Part shown: piece after piece, positions 26,264-35,068 of the stretch
Layout: each line of letters begins with the position of its first letter
How positions within the stretch are numbered: position 1 is the first letter of the stretch
Assembly (NCBI GenBank): GCA_965222895.1
Contig: CBDCVB010000002.1
Coordinates: 1 to 64,000 of the forward strand
DNA from: Bin87 sp965222895
Lineage (GTDB): Bacteria; Chloroflexota; Dehalococcoidia; Lucifugimonadales; UBA3495
Length of the DNA: 64,000 bases
Direction of reading: 5' to 3'
Made by a program: the position numbers and the translations under genes
Notes under the pieces: generated by a model
The model's database searches: none
The model's input: only the letters and a program-made list of their open reading frames with translations
Told to the model about the DNA's origin: nothing

Positions 26264-27732
26264 CTCGGCTTTGTACAATCAAGCGGCATAGGCTAGCGTG
26301 TCGAGCATCCTGTGGTACAAGAGGCGCGGGACTTTTATCGATTCGTGCTCGCGCTCGGACGGCATAAAAATTCCCTGCTGCACCCAGAGGTGTCGTCTGA
26401 CCATGGCGATGGCGTCGGCGAAGGAAGGGCTGGTTTTGTCATACCACGCCGCGGTGCGCGGCGCCATGCCGCCACGCTGTTCGATCAGGATATCCGCTGC
26501 CAGCGTCACCACGCTGAACAGGCCAAAGAGCGCGGGGGTGGTTCGGGCGATGGCTCGTTCCGACCACTGGCGCTGGGTTTCCATGCCCAGGTGAGCCCGC
26601 AGCTCCTCAAAGGTCACCTCGACCTGCCACCGCAGCAGATACCACCGCAGCAGATACCACTGCAGTATCCGCAGGGGTTCCGCCTCGGTGTCGGTGCATA
26701 GTAAAGCATAGGGCCCGCGGCGCTCCGCCAGGTATCTGATGACGACCCAACGTATGGGAAGGCGCGGCGGCCCGCCGTGGTACCACAGCGCTACGCCCGA
26801 AGCGAGCTCGACCATGGCGGTACTGCCGTCGGAACCGGTGGCGCGGTAGGGAATCCATTGTGTAGCGGGATCGTCCAGCACCGCCGTGGGACTGGGCAGT
26901 CGCGCGCCGACCACCCGGGGCCGCCCGATCTGGCCGGGCCGCCGCGCTGGCGCGGGCTGGTACAGGGACGCGTCCTTGCGCAGTTTGGTGACGACGACAA
27001 TCGGCTTTGACATACTCTGGCAATGCCGCAGGAACTCGCGCTTGGCGTAGCCGCCATCGGCCACCACCACCAGGTCCCTCTCCGGCAGCCAACGGCGCAG
27101 GCAGACCAGCATCTGCTGGGCGTAGTCGGTTACCGTCTTGTGCCGGCGGCCTTTGCGCCGGTCGTAGCGGGCCGACACCACCAGCGCGGTCAAAAACGGC
27201 AGCGCCCAGTATCGACCCGCCCATCCGATACGCGTCAGCAACATCAGGCTCACCCATTGCAATCCGGGGGTCATCACCACCTGGTCGTCCTTGGACCGCA
27301 CCGGATCCCGATACCGCCCCTTGGCCGCAATCTTCCGGCCCCAGCGTCGTTCCACCGTCTCGTCAATGCCGAACACCAACGGCTCGGTGGATGAACCAAG
27401 GCGCCCGGCCACCAGCAGCAACAGCGCCCGGCTCAGTTGCAGCGGCGACCATCGGGCGCGGTTGAGTACGTGGTGATAGACGGCGAAGTCGCCGTGCTGC
27501 CCAATCCCCAGGATGTTGAGGGCGGAGGACACGGTGCGTTTGCCGGGAGACAGGATCGCTCCCATGGCCAGGAGTTGGGCTTTGCGCCAGGTCCTGGGGT
27601 CAAACAGGTGCTCAAAGGGCAGCAGCAGGGTTACTATGACTGCGGGCAGGGTAGGCATACTCGACCTCTTGTAGTGATTTGGTCGAGCTTACCCTGTTCT
27701 TATAACTTATCTAGCTTTTGTACAAAGTCGAG
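26264..27732 (-). mobile_element. IS4/IS701-like insertion sequence, copy B
   Basis: The ends are CTCGGCTTTGTACAA (26264-26278) and TTGTACAAAGTCGAG (27718-27732), the same ends as copy A but reversed. No direct duplication is seen: left flank CCAGACG, right flank GCCGTG. It sits at the decayed 3' end of an older relative. Loss of the duplication suggests recombination or flanking deletion after insertion. Confidence 0.88.
26279..27658 (-). CDS. DDE transposase (IS4/IS701-like), copy B with in-frame duplication
   Basis: A 459-residue protein nearly identical to the copy at 8240-9604, with the same FGIDETVERRWGRK, VVVADGGYAKREF and VEVTFEE residues. It is five residues longer because of a 15-bp tandem duplication giving WYLLRWYLLRWQVE (26632-26661 region) just before the catalytic Glu. 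A few other substitutions (RYRDPV for WYRDPV, GGMAPR for GAMAPR) separate the two. Whether the extra turn of helix is tolerated is unknown. Confidence 0.9.
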   Translation of the reverse strand: MPTLPAVIVTLLLPFEHLFDPRTWRKAQLLAMGAILSPGKRTVSSALNILGIGQHGDFAVYHHVLNRARWSPLQLSRALLLLVAGRLGSSTEPLVFGIDETVERRWGRKIAAKGRYRDPVRSKDDQVVMTPGLQWVSLMLLTRIGWAGRYWALPFLTALVVSARYDRRKGRRHKTVTDYAQQMLVCLRRWLPERDLVVVADGGYAKREFLRHCQSMSKPIVVVTKLRKDASLYQPAPARRPGQIGRPRVVGARLPSPTAVLDDPATQWIPYRATGSDGSTAMVELASGVALWYHGGPPRLPIRWVVIRYLAERRGPYALLCTDTEAEPLRILQWYLLRWYLLRWQVEVTFEELRAHLGMETQRQWSERAIARTTPALFGLFSVVTLAADILIEQRGGMAPRTAAWYDKTSPSFADAIAMVRRHLWVQQGIFMPSEREHESIKVPRLLYHRMLDTLAYAA

Positions 27733-27792
27733 GCCGTGAAGGGAGAGGGGATTATGGTTTTTGATAGAGTCGGAGGGTTAGTTTACCATTGG

Positions 27793-30258
27793 CTATTCGG
27801 GGCGCGGTGGGGCGGTTTCTACCCAGAGGTTGACGCCGTCGCTGATGTATTCGACGGTGCCATCGCGGGCAGTGAGAAAGACGTTGGCCCCACCGACCGA
27901 GGATGCCAGCCGGTCGATGACGTCCGGATGGGGATGGCCGAATCGGTTGTCGCGGCCGGCCGAGATTACGGCGCTTTGCGGGGCCACGGCGCGCAGGAAC
28001 TCCAGCGATGAGGAAGTTCGGCTGCCGTGGTGGGCTACTTTGAGGACGTCTGCCCGCAAACCATCGCGGTTGCTGGCGACGAGGTGACGCTCGGCGTCAG
28101 CTTCGATGTCGCCGGTGAACAGGAACGCAATCTCGCCATAGGTGAGGCGCAATACCAGGCTCCCGTTATTGGAAGTACGTCTGACGCCGGCGGGCGGCCC
28201 TCCGCCGGTCGGGGACAGCACCTCCAGCGCCACGCCGTCGCCCAACGCCACCAGATGGCCGGCGTGAAGGGTCAATGCCGGGCGTTTTCGGTCTGCTACT
28301 ATCGACTGCCACTGCGGATACAACGCGCTATCCGGGGTGACTGCTCCCTGCAATACGACGTCGGCGCGGTAACGGTGCAGCACGCCGAGCAAACCGCCAA
28401 CGTGGTCAGCGTCCAGGTGGGTTGCCGCCACCACATCCAGGGAACGGTCGGAGGCTGGGATCAGCCGGCCGATGGCAGCCAGGGTAGTCTCGGAATCGGC
28501 GCCGCCATCCACCAGCAGTTGATGTCCGTCGGGAGTTACCACCAAGATTGCATCTCCCTGCCCAACATCCAGCGCGTAGACGTGCAGGCGCCCGTCAGCG
28601 CCGGTTGCCGCCAGCTGGCCAATCAGCAGGACCAATACGATGATGCCGACCGGGACGGCTGCTACCACAGTGGCCGCCATGCCGGTGGGTCGCCACCGCC
28701 GCCGCCGCAAGCCGGCCACGATTCGACGCAGCGGGCGCGCTGACATCAGCCAAACCAGCACACCCAGCACAACGTACCAGGCGACGGCCACCGGGGCCGT
28801 CAGCCAGTCGGCGGCCCACAGCGTTGGCGGCATAGCGTTCGCCACCGCCGTGAGCCAGGACAGCGACGCCCACGCCAACGCGCCCGGAGCCACCGCCAGC
28901 GTCGTCGAAACCAGTCCCACGGAGGCGGTGAGCGCCGAGGCTACCAGAGCTACGGGCAGCGCCGGCATCGCCAGGATCGTGGCCGGCACGCTCATCAGCG
29001 GAATGGCTCCGAAGTGCATGGCGATCAGCGGCAAGGTCGCCAACGTGGTCATCACCGAGATGACTACCGAGGCGACCAGCAGGGTGATTCCGTATTGGGC
29101 CCACCGCGCCGGAGCCGCATCAGATGACGCTAACGGAGCGGTGACCAGCGCGGACACGACGGTAATCGTCGGCAACGACAGGATTACACCAGCCATGGCA
29201 GTGAAACTGAGCAGAAAAGACAGGCTGCCGAGCTGCGACGGGTCGACGGCCAGCATTACCGCACCGGCGAGCAGCAACGCCGTAACACCTCGTATGCCTC
29301 GGCCGAGTAGGGTCTGTCCCAAAACCAGGCAGCCCATGATGGCCGCGCGCACCACCGGAGGATCCAAACCGGACAGTGTGGCGTAGGCCCACAGGACGAT
29401 TGCGATGACGGCCACCGCCGATGCGTTGCGACGGCCCGCCACCGCGTGAGCGACCGCCAGCGACAGCGCCATCACCACTCCGACGTGCAGGCCGGAGATT
29501 GCCAGCAGGTGCGACATACCCGACGCGCGGAAATCCTCTTTGACCGACTGCGGCAGCTCGCTGCGAATGCCCAGCAGCAAAGCCTGAGCCAAACCCGATT
29601 CCGGCGCGGGGATCGCGGTCTGCAATCCTCGCGCGAGTGCGCTACGCATCCGGTGCAGGGCGGTAATGGGCATGAACCCGCCGCCGGCGCTGACCAATTC
29701 GGACTGGCGGGCCCACAGGATTGCTGAGATTTGCCGGGATTCCAGGTAGGCGGCGTAGTCGAAATCGCCGATGGGTTCCGGGCGCTCCAGCCGCCCCGCC
29801 AAGCGAATGGTGTCGCCATGGCGCACGTAGGGCGGTGGTCGCTGCGCCACCAGCTCGCCAGGCGGGAGGGCGTAGACGAGCAGGTTGGTTCCCACGGGGA
29901 CGTGGGTCGCCGCTCCGGCGGTGGGCGCCACGACCTGGGCGCGAAACCGGGCGCGGCTGCCGATGGTTTCGGGAGCGTCGGTGACCACCAGCGTGGCGGC
30001 TATGTCGGCGCCAAATGGCACTATGGGCAATGCCGGCGATGGCGCCGCCTCAGCCCGCCAGAATCCCAACAGCAACGCCGCCGACAGCAGCACGGGGCCA
30101 ATCGGCAGCCGCAGCAGCCTCAACCCGACTGCCAGGACACCGGCAGCGACGGCCGGGAGCAACAGCGCCCAGGCCGGAGCGGTCCAGCCACCCAACAGGA
30201 AGGTTGCCCCGACGCCGGCGATGAAGGCCGCCAGCGTCAGCTCGGGAAATAGTCTCAT
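27793..30258 (-). CDS. comEC: DNA uptake channel ComEC/Rec2
   Basis: An 821-residue membrane protein of normal length. Three N-terminal hydrophobic segments (residues 8-75), an OB-like region, then the competence domain with HLLAISGLHVGVVMAL (about 250) and about eight further membrane helices. The C-terminal metallo-beta-lactamase-like domain has LDVGQGDAILVVTP (about 565), VDGGADS, ATHLDADHVGGLL and VLKVAHHGSRTSSS, the metal-site motifs. It carries single-stranded DNA across the inner membrane in natural transformation. comEA lies 30 bases upstream on the same strand. Confidence 0.95.
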   Translation of the reverse strand: MRLFPELTLAAFIAGVGATFLLGGWTAPAWALLLPAVAAGVLAVGLRLLRLPIGPVLLSAALLLGFWRAEAAPSPALPIVPFGADIAATLVVTDAPETIGSRARFRAQVVAPTAGAATHVPVGTNLLVYALPPGELVAQRPPPYVRHGDTIRLAGRLERPEPIGDFDYAAYLESRQISAILWARQSELVSAGGGFMPITALHRMRSALARGLQTAIPAPESGLAQALLLGIRSELPQSVKEDFRASGMSHLLAISGLHVGVVMALSLAVAHAVAGRRNASAVAVIAIVLWAYATLSGLDPPVVRAAIMGCLVLGQTLLGRGIRGVTALLLAGAVMLAVDPSQLGSLSFLLSFTAMAGVILSLPTITVVSALVTAPLASSDAAPARWAQYGITLLVASVVISVMTTLATLPLIAMHFGAIPLMSVPATILAMPALPVALVASALTASVGLVSTTLAVAPGALAWASLSWLTAVANAMPPTLWAADWLTAPVAVAWYVVLGVLVWLMSARPLRRIVAGLRRRRWRPTGMAATVVAAVPVGIIVLVLLIGQLAATGADGRLHVYALDVGQGDAILVVTPDGHQLLVDGGADSETTLAAIGRLIPASDRSLDVVAATHLDADHVGGLLGVLHRYRADVVLQGAVTPDSALYPQWQSIVADRKRPALTLHAGHLVALGDGVALEVLSPTGGGPPAGVRRTSNNGSLVLRLTYGEIAFLFTGDIEADAERHLVASNRDGLRADVLKVAHHGSRTSSSLEFLRAVAPQSAVISAGRDNRFGHPHPDVIDRLASSVGGANVFLTARDGTVEYISDGVNLWVETAPPRPE

Positions 30259-30288
30259 CCAACGGCCATCGCCGGCCGAGCCGGAGCG

Positions 30289-30975
30289 CTAACGGACGCC
30301 TACGGTAATCAGGCTGGCGATGCGGGCATGGATGCCGTCCCCGATGCCCGGCACAGCGGTGATGCCATCGGGAGCGCTGAACGGCCCGGTTTCCTGACGA
30401 TGGGCTATGATGGCGTCTGCCCGTGCGGCGCCGATGCCGGGGAGAGTCTGCAAACAGGTTGCCGTCGCAGTGTTGATGTCGATGGGCTGCGTGCAATCCC
30501 CGGCTGCTGCCGCGGTGGTGTCCACGCCGGCCGACGCCGCGCCTGGGCCGGCCGGCTCCTCCCGACTGCCGGCGGTTGGAACGCGGTAGTGGGCGGCGTC
30601 GGTTACATGGGCGGCCAGATTGACCCGCTCCAGGTCTGCGGCATCGGTTGGGCCGCCCGCCAACTCCAGCACATCGCCCACCCGCTGATCCGGCCGCACT
30701 GCATAGACGCCAGGGTTGACCACCGCCCCGGTGATGTACACCTCGAGGATTAGCTGCGCATCGGCTCCGGTCTCATCGGTGGCGGCTGCGCCGTTGGCAA
30801 CCGGCTGGGTCGTGTCGGCCATTGCCGGCGCGGCCGGCGGGATAATCTGGACTGCACCGGAAGGGTTGGCTCCGTCGGAGCGAACGACCATCCAGGCGGC
30901 AACGGCCAAGAGAGCCGCCGCCAACAAACCTGATGCGGCCACCGCCAGTAACCGCCTGCCGCCCATGGAACTCAA
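30289..30975 (-). CDS. comEA: ComEA-like DNA receptor
   Basis: A 228-residue protein with an N-terminal membrane anchor (residues 8-30), an Ala/Pro-rich linker, a SLBB domain (VYITGAVVNPGVYAVRPDQRVGDVLELAGG, split here over about 78-108 for length reasons), and a C-terminal helix-hairpin-helix pair with DINTATATCLQTLPGIG and ITAVPGIGDG. It binds incoming double-stranded DNA at the outer face of the cytoplasmic membrane and hands it to ComEC. The GC-rich N-terminus allows a start at the Met four residues in. Operon with comEC. Confidence 0.93.
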   Translation of the reverse strand: MSSMGGRRLLAVAASGLLAAALLAVAAWMVVRSDGANPSGAVQIIPPAAPAMADTTQPVANGAAATDETGADAQLILEVYITGAVVNPGVYAVRPDQRVGDVLELAGGPTDAADLERVNLAAHVTDAAHYRVPTAGSREEPAGPGAASAGVDTTAAAAGDCTQPIDINTATATCLQTLPGIGAARADAIIAHRQETGPFSAPDGITAVPGIGDGIHARIASLITVGVR

Positions 30976-31182
30976 AATGCTTACGCTTCGCCAGGCCGTA
31001 AAGTTAATCTGGGCCGGCTGCGGGGCACCACACGAACCGCACTACCATATCATTGGCAAACACATCCCCGAGCCGACCAACGTCAAAATAACCGATTCAT
31101 ACACGTTATGACTAGTGATGCGTTGACCAATTTTTGCGATTTTTGGGTTTTTCTTGAATCGTGCGCATTGGACGCTCGCGGG
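30976..31182. other. Intergenic; possible 44-codon ORF
   Basis: An open frame on the plus strand from ATG 30977 to TGA 31111 reads MLTLRQAVKLIWAGCG and has a protein-like composition, but it overlaps the comEA start region and has no ribosome site. It could be the cut end of a gene destroyed by the ISAs1 insertion at 31183. Nothing else is seen. Confidence 0.25.
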
Positions 31183-32415
31183 CAGGGCAATCGCGTCTTA
31201 ATAACATTTTTAGAAATATGCTAACGTGCCGTGATCCGTTGACCGATGTGGAGGCAGGGGACCATGGCACAACCACCCAAGGCAACTATTCTCGATCATT
31301 TCGCTGAGCTGGACGACCCACGGGTGGAACGCACCCGACGCCACAAACTGGTGGACATCCTCGCCATCGCCATTTGCGCCACCATCTGCGGCGCCGATTC
31401 TTGGGTCCATATCGAACTCTTCGGCAAGAGCAAGCTGGCCTGGTTTCAAACCTTCCTGGAATTGCCCAGTGGCATCCCATCCCATGACACCTGCGGCGAT
31501 GTTTTCGCCCGGCTGGACCCAGTGCAGTTGCAGAACTGCTTCGTGTCCTGGACCCAGGCCATCGCAGAGCTGCTGCCGGGTGCGGTGGTGGCCATTGACG
31601 GGAAGACGGCCCGACGGTCGTATGATCGGGCGGGTAACCAGGGGGCCATACACCTGGTCAGCGCCTGGGCCACGCGGAACGCCCTGACTTTGGGCCCGGT
31701 CAAGACTGCAGAGCAGTCCAATGAGATCACCGCCATTCCCCAACTGCTGGAGTTGCTGGAGTTGCACGACTGCATCGTAACCATCGACGCTATGGGATGC
31801 CAGCGGGAGATCGCCGAGCAGATCACCGACGGTGGAGCCGACTACGTGCTCGCGGTGAAGGAGAACCAGGGTCAGCTCTATGAGGGCATCCGAGACCTGT
31901 TCGAGGGGGCCGAGGCGTTGGGTTTTGACGGTGTGCCCTATGACTATGCTCAAACCGTGGACAAGGGACACGGACGAGTGGAACGGCGGGAATGCTGGAC
32001 CATCACGGAGGCAAACTGCCTGGACTATCTGGACCCCCAGGGTCAATGGCCGCAACTGAAGGCGGCGGTTAGAGTGGTGGGCCACCGTCAAACCGGAGCG
32101 GGCGGCATCAGCCATCCCCGCTACTACATCAGCAGCCGGGCGGCCCCAGCGGAACAACTGCTGGCTGCCGTCAGGAGCCACTGGAGCATCGAAAACTCAC
32201 TGCACTGGACGTTGGACGTAACCTTTCGCGAAGACCAGTGTCGAGTGCGCAAGGATCACGGACCACAGAACCTGGCCACACTGAGGCAGATTGGACACAA
32301 CTTGTTGAAGAACGAAAGAACCTTGAAAGTGGGCATCCAAGGCAAACGGCTCAACGCCGGATGGAATCAGGACTATCTGCGCAAAGTCCTCCTCGGATAA
32401 GACGCGATTGCCCTG
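31183..32415 (+). mobile_element. ISAs1-family insertion sequence
   Basis: Perfect 18-bp inverted repeats CAGGGCAATCGCGTCTTA (31183-31200) and its complement (32398-32415). The transposase stop codon lies inside the right repeat. No matching direct duplication flanks it (left ...CGCTCGCGGG, right GTTTTACCGG...), and the gene fragment on its right has no partner on its left, so flanking DNA was probably deleted. Confidence 0.92.
31264..32400 (+). CDS. ISAs1-family transposase
   Basis: A 378-residue transposase from ATG 31264 (an upstream GTG at 31246 is in frame). Family features: N-terminal ILDHFAELDDPRVERTRRH, first Asp in VVAIDGKTARRSY (about 113), second Asp in TIDAMGCQREIA (about 172) and Glu in WSIENSLHWTLDVTF (about 308) followed by EDQCRVRKDHGPQN. 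All are intact, so it is probably active. Confidence 0.93.
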   Translation: MAQPPKATILDHFAELDDPRVERTRRHKLVDILAIAICATICGADSWVHIELFGKSKLAWFQTFLELPSGIPSHDTCGDVFARLDPVQLQNCFVSWTQAIAELLPGAVVAIDGKTARRSYDRAGNQGAIHLVSAWATRNALTLGPVKTAEQSNEITAIPQLLELLELHDCIVTIDAMGCQREIAEQITDGGADYVLAVKENQGQLYEGIRDLFEGAEALGFDGVPYDYAQTVDKGHGRVERRECWTITEANCLDYLDPQGQWPQLKAAVRVVGHRQTGAGGISHPRYYISSRAAPAEQLLAAVRSHWSIENSLHWTLDVTFREDQCRVRKDHGPQNLATLRQIGHNLLKNERTLKVGIQGKRLNAGWNQDYLRKVLLG

Positions 32416-32493
32416 GTTTTACCGGCAATGATTGCCGGCGGTTCGCCGTGTCAGGCACAACGTAGTCTGACACGGCGAACCGCTCCGCTATCA

Positions 32494-32930
32494 TCAGATG
32501 TCTTTCATCCCCAGAGCGTCCGCTCCGGCGCTGTTGCCGGCCAGTCTTCCGAAGACCATGCCGGCGCTCAGGCCGCTGCCGTCGGGGTAGTTGTGGTAGA
32601 ACAGCCCGCCCACCATCTCGCCGGCGGCGTACAGGCCGGGGATAGGTTCCTGGGCGTTGGTAACCACCTGGCCGCGGTTGTTCACCTTGACGCCGCCGAA
32701 GGTGAAGGTGATGCCCGTGGTAACGGCCCAACCGCGATACGGCGGCGTGTCCATGGTGTTGGCCGAGTTATTCTTGTGACCGTCAGCCCTTTGGTGCGGC
32801 GGCAGGTCTTCACCGTGGGGTTGTAGAGGATGTCGGTGCGGATAGCGGCGTTGTATTCATCAATGGTACGAACCAGGCCGGCCTGTACACCGGGGCAAAA
32901 GAAATACTCCCGACTGGTCGGGGACGGGGG
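32494..32930 (-). pseudogene. C-terminal fragment of FAD-dependent oxidoreductase (fumarate reductase/tricarballylate dehydrogenase type)
   Basis: The last frame contains FTFGGVKVNNRGQV, IPGLYAAGEMVGGLFYHNYPDGSG and GRLAGNSAGADAL, the C-terminal signature of succinate dehydrogenase/fumarate reductase-like flavoproteins. Upstream pieces LVRTIDEYNAAIRTDI and LYNPTVKT lie in a shifted frame. Only the last 140 or so residues remain; the rest was probably lost when ISAs1 and the MITE arrived. Confidence 0.75.
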
Positions 32931-32941
32931 TGAAGTGCTTA

Positions 32942-33062
32942 GAGGGTGTGTGACTATTGGGTTTTCACCCCCCTCCTAACCTTACCCCATCAAGGGGAAG
33001 GGACCGAGTTCTCGGTAATTCGGGCATAACGGCGTGATACAGCGGATTTGTCACACACCCTC
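32942..33062. mobile_element. MITE with IS5/IS427-type ends
   Basis: A 121-bp element with perfect 13-bp inverted ends GAGGGTGTGTGAC (32942-32954) and GTCACACACCCTC (33050-33062) flanked by TTA on both sides (32939-32941 and 33063-33065). A 3-bp TNA duplication and GAGGGTGT ends are typical of IS427-group IS5 elements. It has no coding capacity, so it would need a transposase supplied in trans. Confidence 0.82.
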
Positions 33063-33096
33063 TTAGGGGATTGGTCCCGGTTACCGGGGCCGCGAG

Positions 33097-33771
33097 CTAT
33101 CTACTATCCACTGCTTCGGCGAGCATGGCCGGGGTTACTATCACCACCCCCAGGTCCATGGCCAGCTTTTGCTGGGGGGGATTGACTGTTGAGCCGATGA
33201 CGGCGGCGGTAGTCTCTTCTTGGGTTGTCGCGGCCAGGGTGCGGGCCCGTTCCTGGGCCCTGCGGATGTCGTTGTTGCTGATGGTGCGCGATACTTCCGC
33301 CACGAGGTGGATGTACCGCTGGTCTCGGCCGCGCCGTCCCCGCATGATGATGTCCGCTACTTCCAGGTTGCTGATCTCGTCATCTGAGACCAGTCCCTGT
33401 GCTTCGGCTTGATCGAGGACAGCCCGTAGGCTGGGGTCCATTTCTCGGCTCCTGCTCAGCAGGACACGGCCCCTAGTCAGATCCAGGTGGTCCTTGGCGA
33501 TGTTGAGGATGCTCTCGACAGCGCGGCGTTCCAGGTTGTCACCGTCCAAGTTCGCCAGTTTGGACTCTACGTTCCCCAATCTGGACTCTACGCGCTGGTT
33601 GAACTGCTGCTGCTCGGACACGAACTGGTTGATTTCGGACACGAACTGGTCGAAGCGGACCGGCAGTGCCAGCAGTTCCTCGGTGAGGATGAAGCTGCGT
33701 ACGGAAGCCCTCCATTCAGGGTCTTCCTGTAGTGCCCTGATTAGGTCCTCTTTCGTGTGGATCGTGACCAT
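33097..33771 (-). CDS. Coiled-coil protein with PD-(D/E)XK-like nuclease domain
   Basis: A 224-residue protein from ATG 33771, preceded by AGGAGAG. Residues 1-40 are helical (IHTKEDLIRALQEDPEWRA), 42-90 a heptad-like coiled coil (INQFVSEQQQFNQRVESRL), and the C-terminal 100 residues contain NLEVADIIMRG, a YIHLVAEVSRTISNND strand-helix and RARTLAATTQ. The spaced Asp (VADII) and Glu-x-Ser (AEVS) sit like the catalytic pair of small restriction-endonuclease-fold proteins often called DUF3782. The Lys of the ExK motif is not obvious, so activity is uncertain. It may end an operon with the three small genes to its right. Confidence 0.6.
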   Translation of the reverse strand: MVTIHTKEDLIRALQEDPEWRASVRSFILTEELLALPVRFDQFVSEINQFVSEQQQFNQRVESRLGNVESKLANLDGDNLERRAVESILNIAKDHLDLTRGRVLLSRSREMDPSLRAVLDQAEAQGLVSDDEISNLEVADIIMRGRRGRDQRYIHLVAEVSRTISNNDIRRAQERARTLAATTQEETTAAVIGSTVNPPQQKLAMDLGVVIVTPAMLAEAVDSR

Positions 33772-33856
33772 GTCTCTCCTGCTCTCCTTTTTATTATACC
33801 GGCTGGGCCGGAGAGCGTAAACGCTGGGGGTGTCATGGTGAGCGTATCGGGCATAG

Positions 33857-34270
33857 TCAGCTATCCACCAGCCCGCTGGCTTGACGCATTGCATACCAGC
33901 ATAGTGCGCAGAACCGATTATTCTCACGCCCCTCGGCAAGGGGTAGCCGGTTGAGCTCATTTTGCCAATTGATAACTTCGTTGCCCCGTAACCCACAGAG
34001 CATCAAACCATCGGGGAACGCCAACCTGCCCGTTGACAAGCGCATTGACTCGCTGCCTGCTATCCGCAGGTGAAATTCTGGGGTCATTGGCTCGGGCACG
34101 TCAGCAACAGGCGACGTGCCGATAATGACCAGATGTTGGCACAATGGGCACAGCGTCTGCGTTTCTTCGGCCAACCAATATATCTCCCCGCACGACCGGC
34201 AAATGGCCGCTTCGACTATCCGCCCGTCCGGTAGCATCTTACCGTATACGATCCGCTCATCCTTCGCCAT
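33857..34270 (-). CDS. Zinc-ribbon-like small protein
   Basis: A 137-residue protein with CRSCGEIYWLAEETQTLCPLC (two CxxC pairs spaced as a zinc ribbon, about residues 24-44) and a lone C-terminal CALC. The ATG at 34270 overlaps the stop of the preceding gene as TGATG, implying translational coupling. Function not recognised; a nucleic-acid-binding or adaptor role is possible. Confidence 0.55.
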   Translation of the reverse strand: MAKDERIVYGKMLPDGRIVEAAICRSCGEIYWLAEETQTLCPLCQHLVIIGTSPVADVPEPMTPEFHLRIAGSESMRLSTGRLAFPDGLMLCGLRGNEVINWQNELNRLPLAEGRENNRFCALCWYAMRQASGLVDS

Positions 34271-34536
34271 CACGACACCTCGCCCACCATCGTCAGGAAC
34301 CGAGCGCGCACACCCTCGGCCACGTCATCATGGGGCACCCGCTGCCGTCCGTAGGCTTCGGGCGGCAGGTGGTTGCGGACCATCCGCACACACGCCGGGC
34401 AAATGCGCATGAGGGCAGCAGCAGGCTCGATAGCCCATTTGTCCCCCTGGTCGGCGGACAGCAGCCCCTCTTCCTCGTGGCGACGCCCGCATTCCGTCAG
34501 CGTCAGTCCCCTTTTGATGTGCAACTTCTTAATCAT
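34270..34536 (-). CDS. Small protein with cysteine pairs, coupled to zinc-ribbon gene
   Basis: An 88-residue protein starting MIKKLHIKRGLTLTECG and containing RICPACVRMV. The Cys and His residues (TECGRRHEEEG and CPAC) could bind zinc. The start overlaps the upstream stop as TAATG and the stop overlaps the downstream start, so it is part of a compact minus-strand operon. No family recognised. Confidence 0.5.
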   Translation of the reverse strand: MIKKLHIKRGLTLTECGRRHEEEGLLSADQGDKWAIEPAAALMRICPACVRMVRNHLPPEAYGRQRVPHDDVAEGVRARFLTMVGEVS

Positions 34537-34685
34537 TAGACTCCCTCCTGGTATGCAGCCATAGCATCTAGCGTAGCGTGGTAGGCGTTGACCGCCGGCA
34601 CGTACGCTTTATCAGCACACCCCCAGGCCGCCGCCGCCGCAGTTTTGGCCGCCCAATAGCCGTCGGTGAGCGAATCTTCGGGCAT
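34536..34685 (-). CDS. Small Ala/Tyr-rich ORF, first of compact operon
   Basis: A 49-residue frame MPEDSLTDGYWAAKTAAAAW with no recognisable domain. Its stop shares one base with the next start (TAATG). It overlaps the 3' part of the HNH-like pseudogene in another frame and could equally be the shifted end of that gene. Confidence 0.4.
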   Translation of the reverse strand: MPEDSLTDGYWAAKTAAAAAWGCADKAYVPAVNAYHATLDAMAAYQEGV

Positions 34686-34961
34686 CTTGGCAATCTCCGT
34701 CGGCGTCGGTCCAGTGTTTCCAATTTTGGCGGTCGTAGTCAGGCAGTGTGGCTGGGACTGCTGACACGGTCACGCGCAGAACTGTGGTGGCGGTGGTCAA
34801 CGTCTCTGTCGGGCGTGCCGGCAGCGCGGTCGGAGTCGGGGTAGGTGAAGGCTGCTCAGTGGTCAAGGTCGTCGTCGGTGGGGCAGTCGCCGACGGCTCC
34901 TGGGACGTGGCGGTTGGCGCCGTTTCTGTTTCTGGCTGGGCCCCCGGTGCTGCTGTTGGCG
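34677..34961 (-). pseudogene. Fragment of HNH-family protein (GmrSD C-terminal-like)
   Basis: A Thr/Pro/Ser-rich linker (SQEPSATAPPTTT, EQPSPTPTPTALP) leads to LPDYDRQNWKHWTDADGDCQ, a close match to the start of the HNH/DUF1524 'YDRxxFxxWxDADGDxCDTR' motif. The frame is lost straight after. The N-terminus is cut by an IS66 remnant at 34964. The linker suggests a secreted or anchored nuclease-like lipoprotein originally. Confidence 0.5.
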
Positions 34962-34963
34962 AC

Positions 34964-35068
34964 TGTTCGTCTTCGTGGCCGAACCGGAGGCGTCACCGAA
35001 CAACAACGCCGTCGGACGCAGCCTGGCCATCTGGTGGTCAGTTGCAAGGTCAGCGGCGGTGGGTTGCT
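34964..35068 (+). pseudogene. IS66 transposase C-terminal remnant
   Basis: CTGTTCGTCTTCGTGGCCGA and the following codons match the LFVFVAEPEA, NNNA and HLVVSCKVSGG end of the IS66 transposases in this window. Only about 100 bases remain, without an IS66 end, so it is an old deletion remnant. Confidence 0.7.

Noticed and set aside
27830..30292. Several plus-strand open frames opposite comEC
   Set aside because: They overlap a well-supported comEC on the opposite strand and lack any motif.
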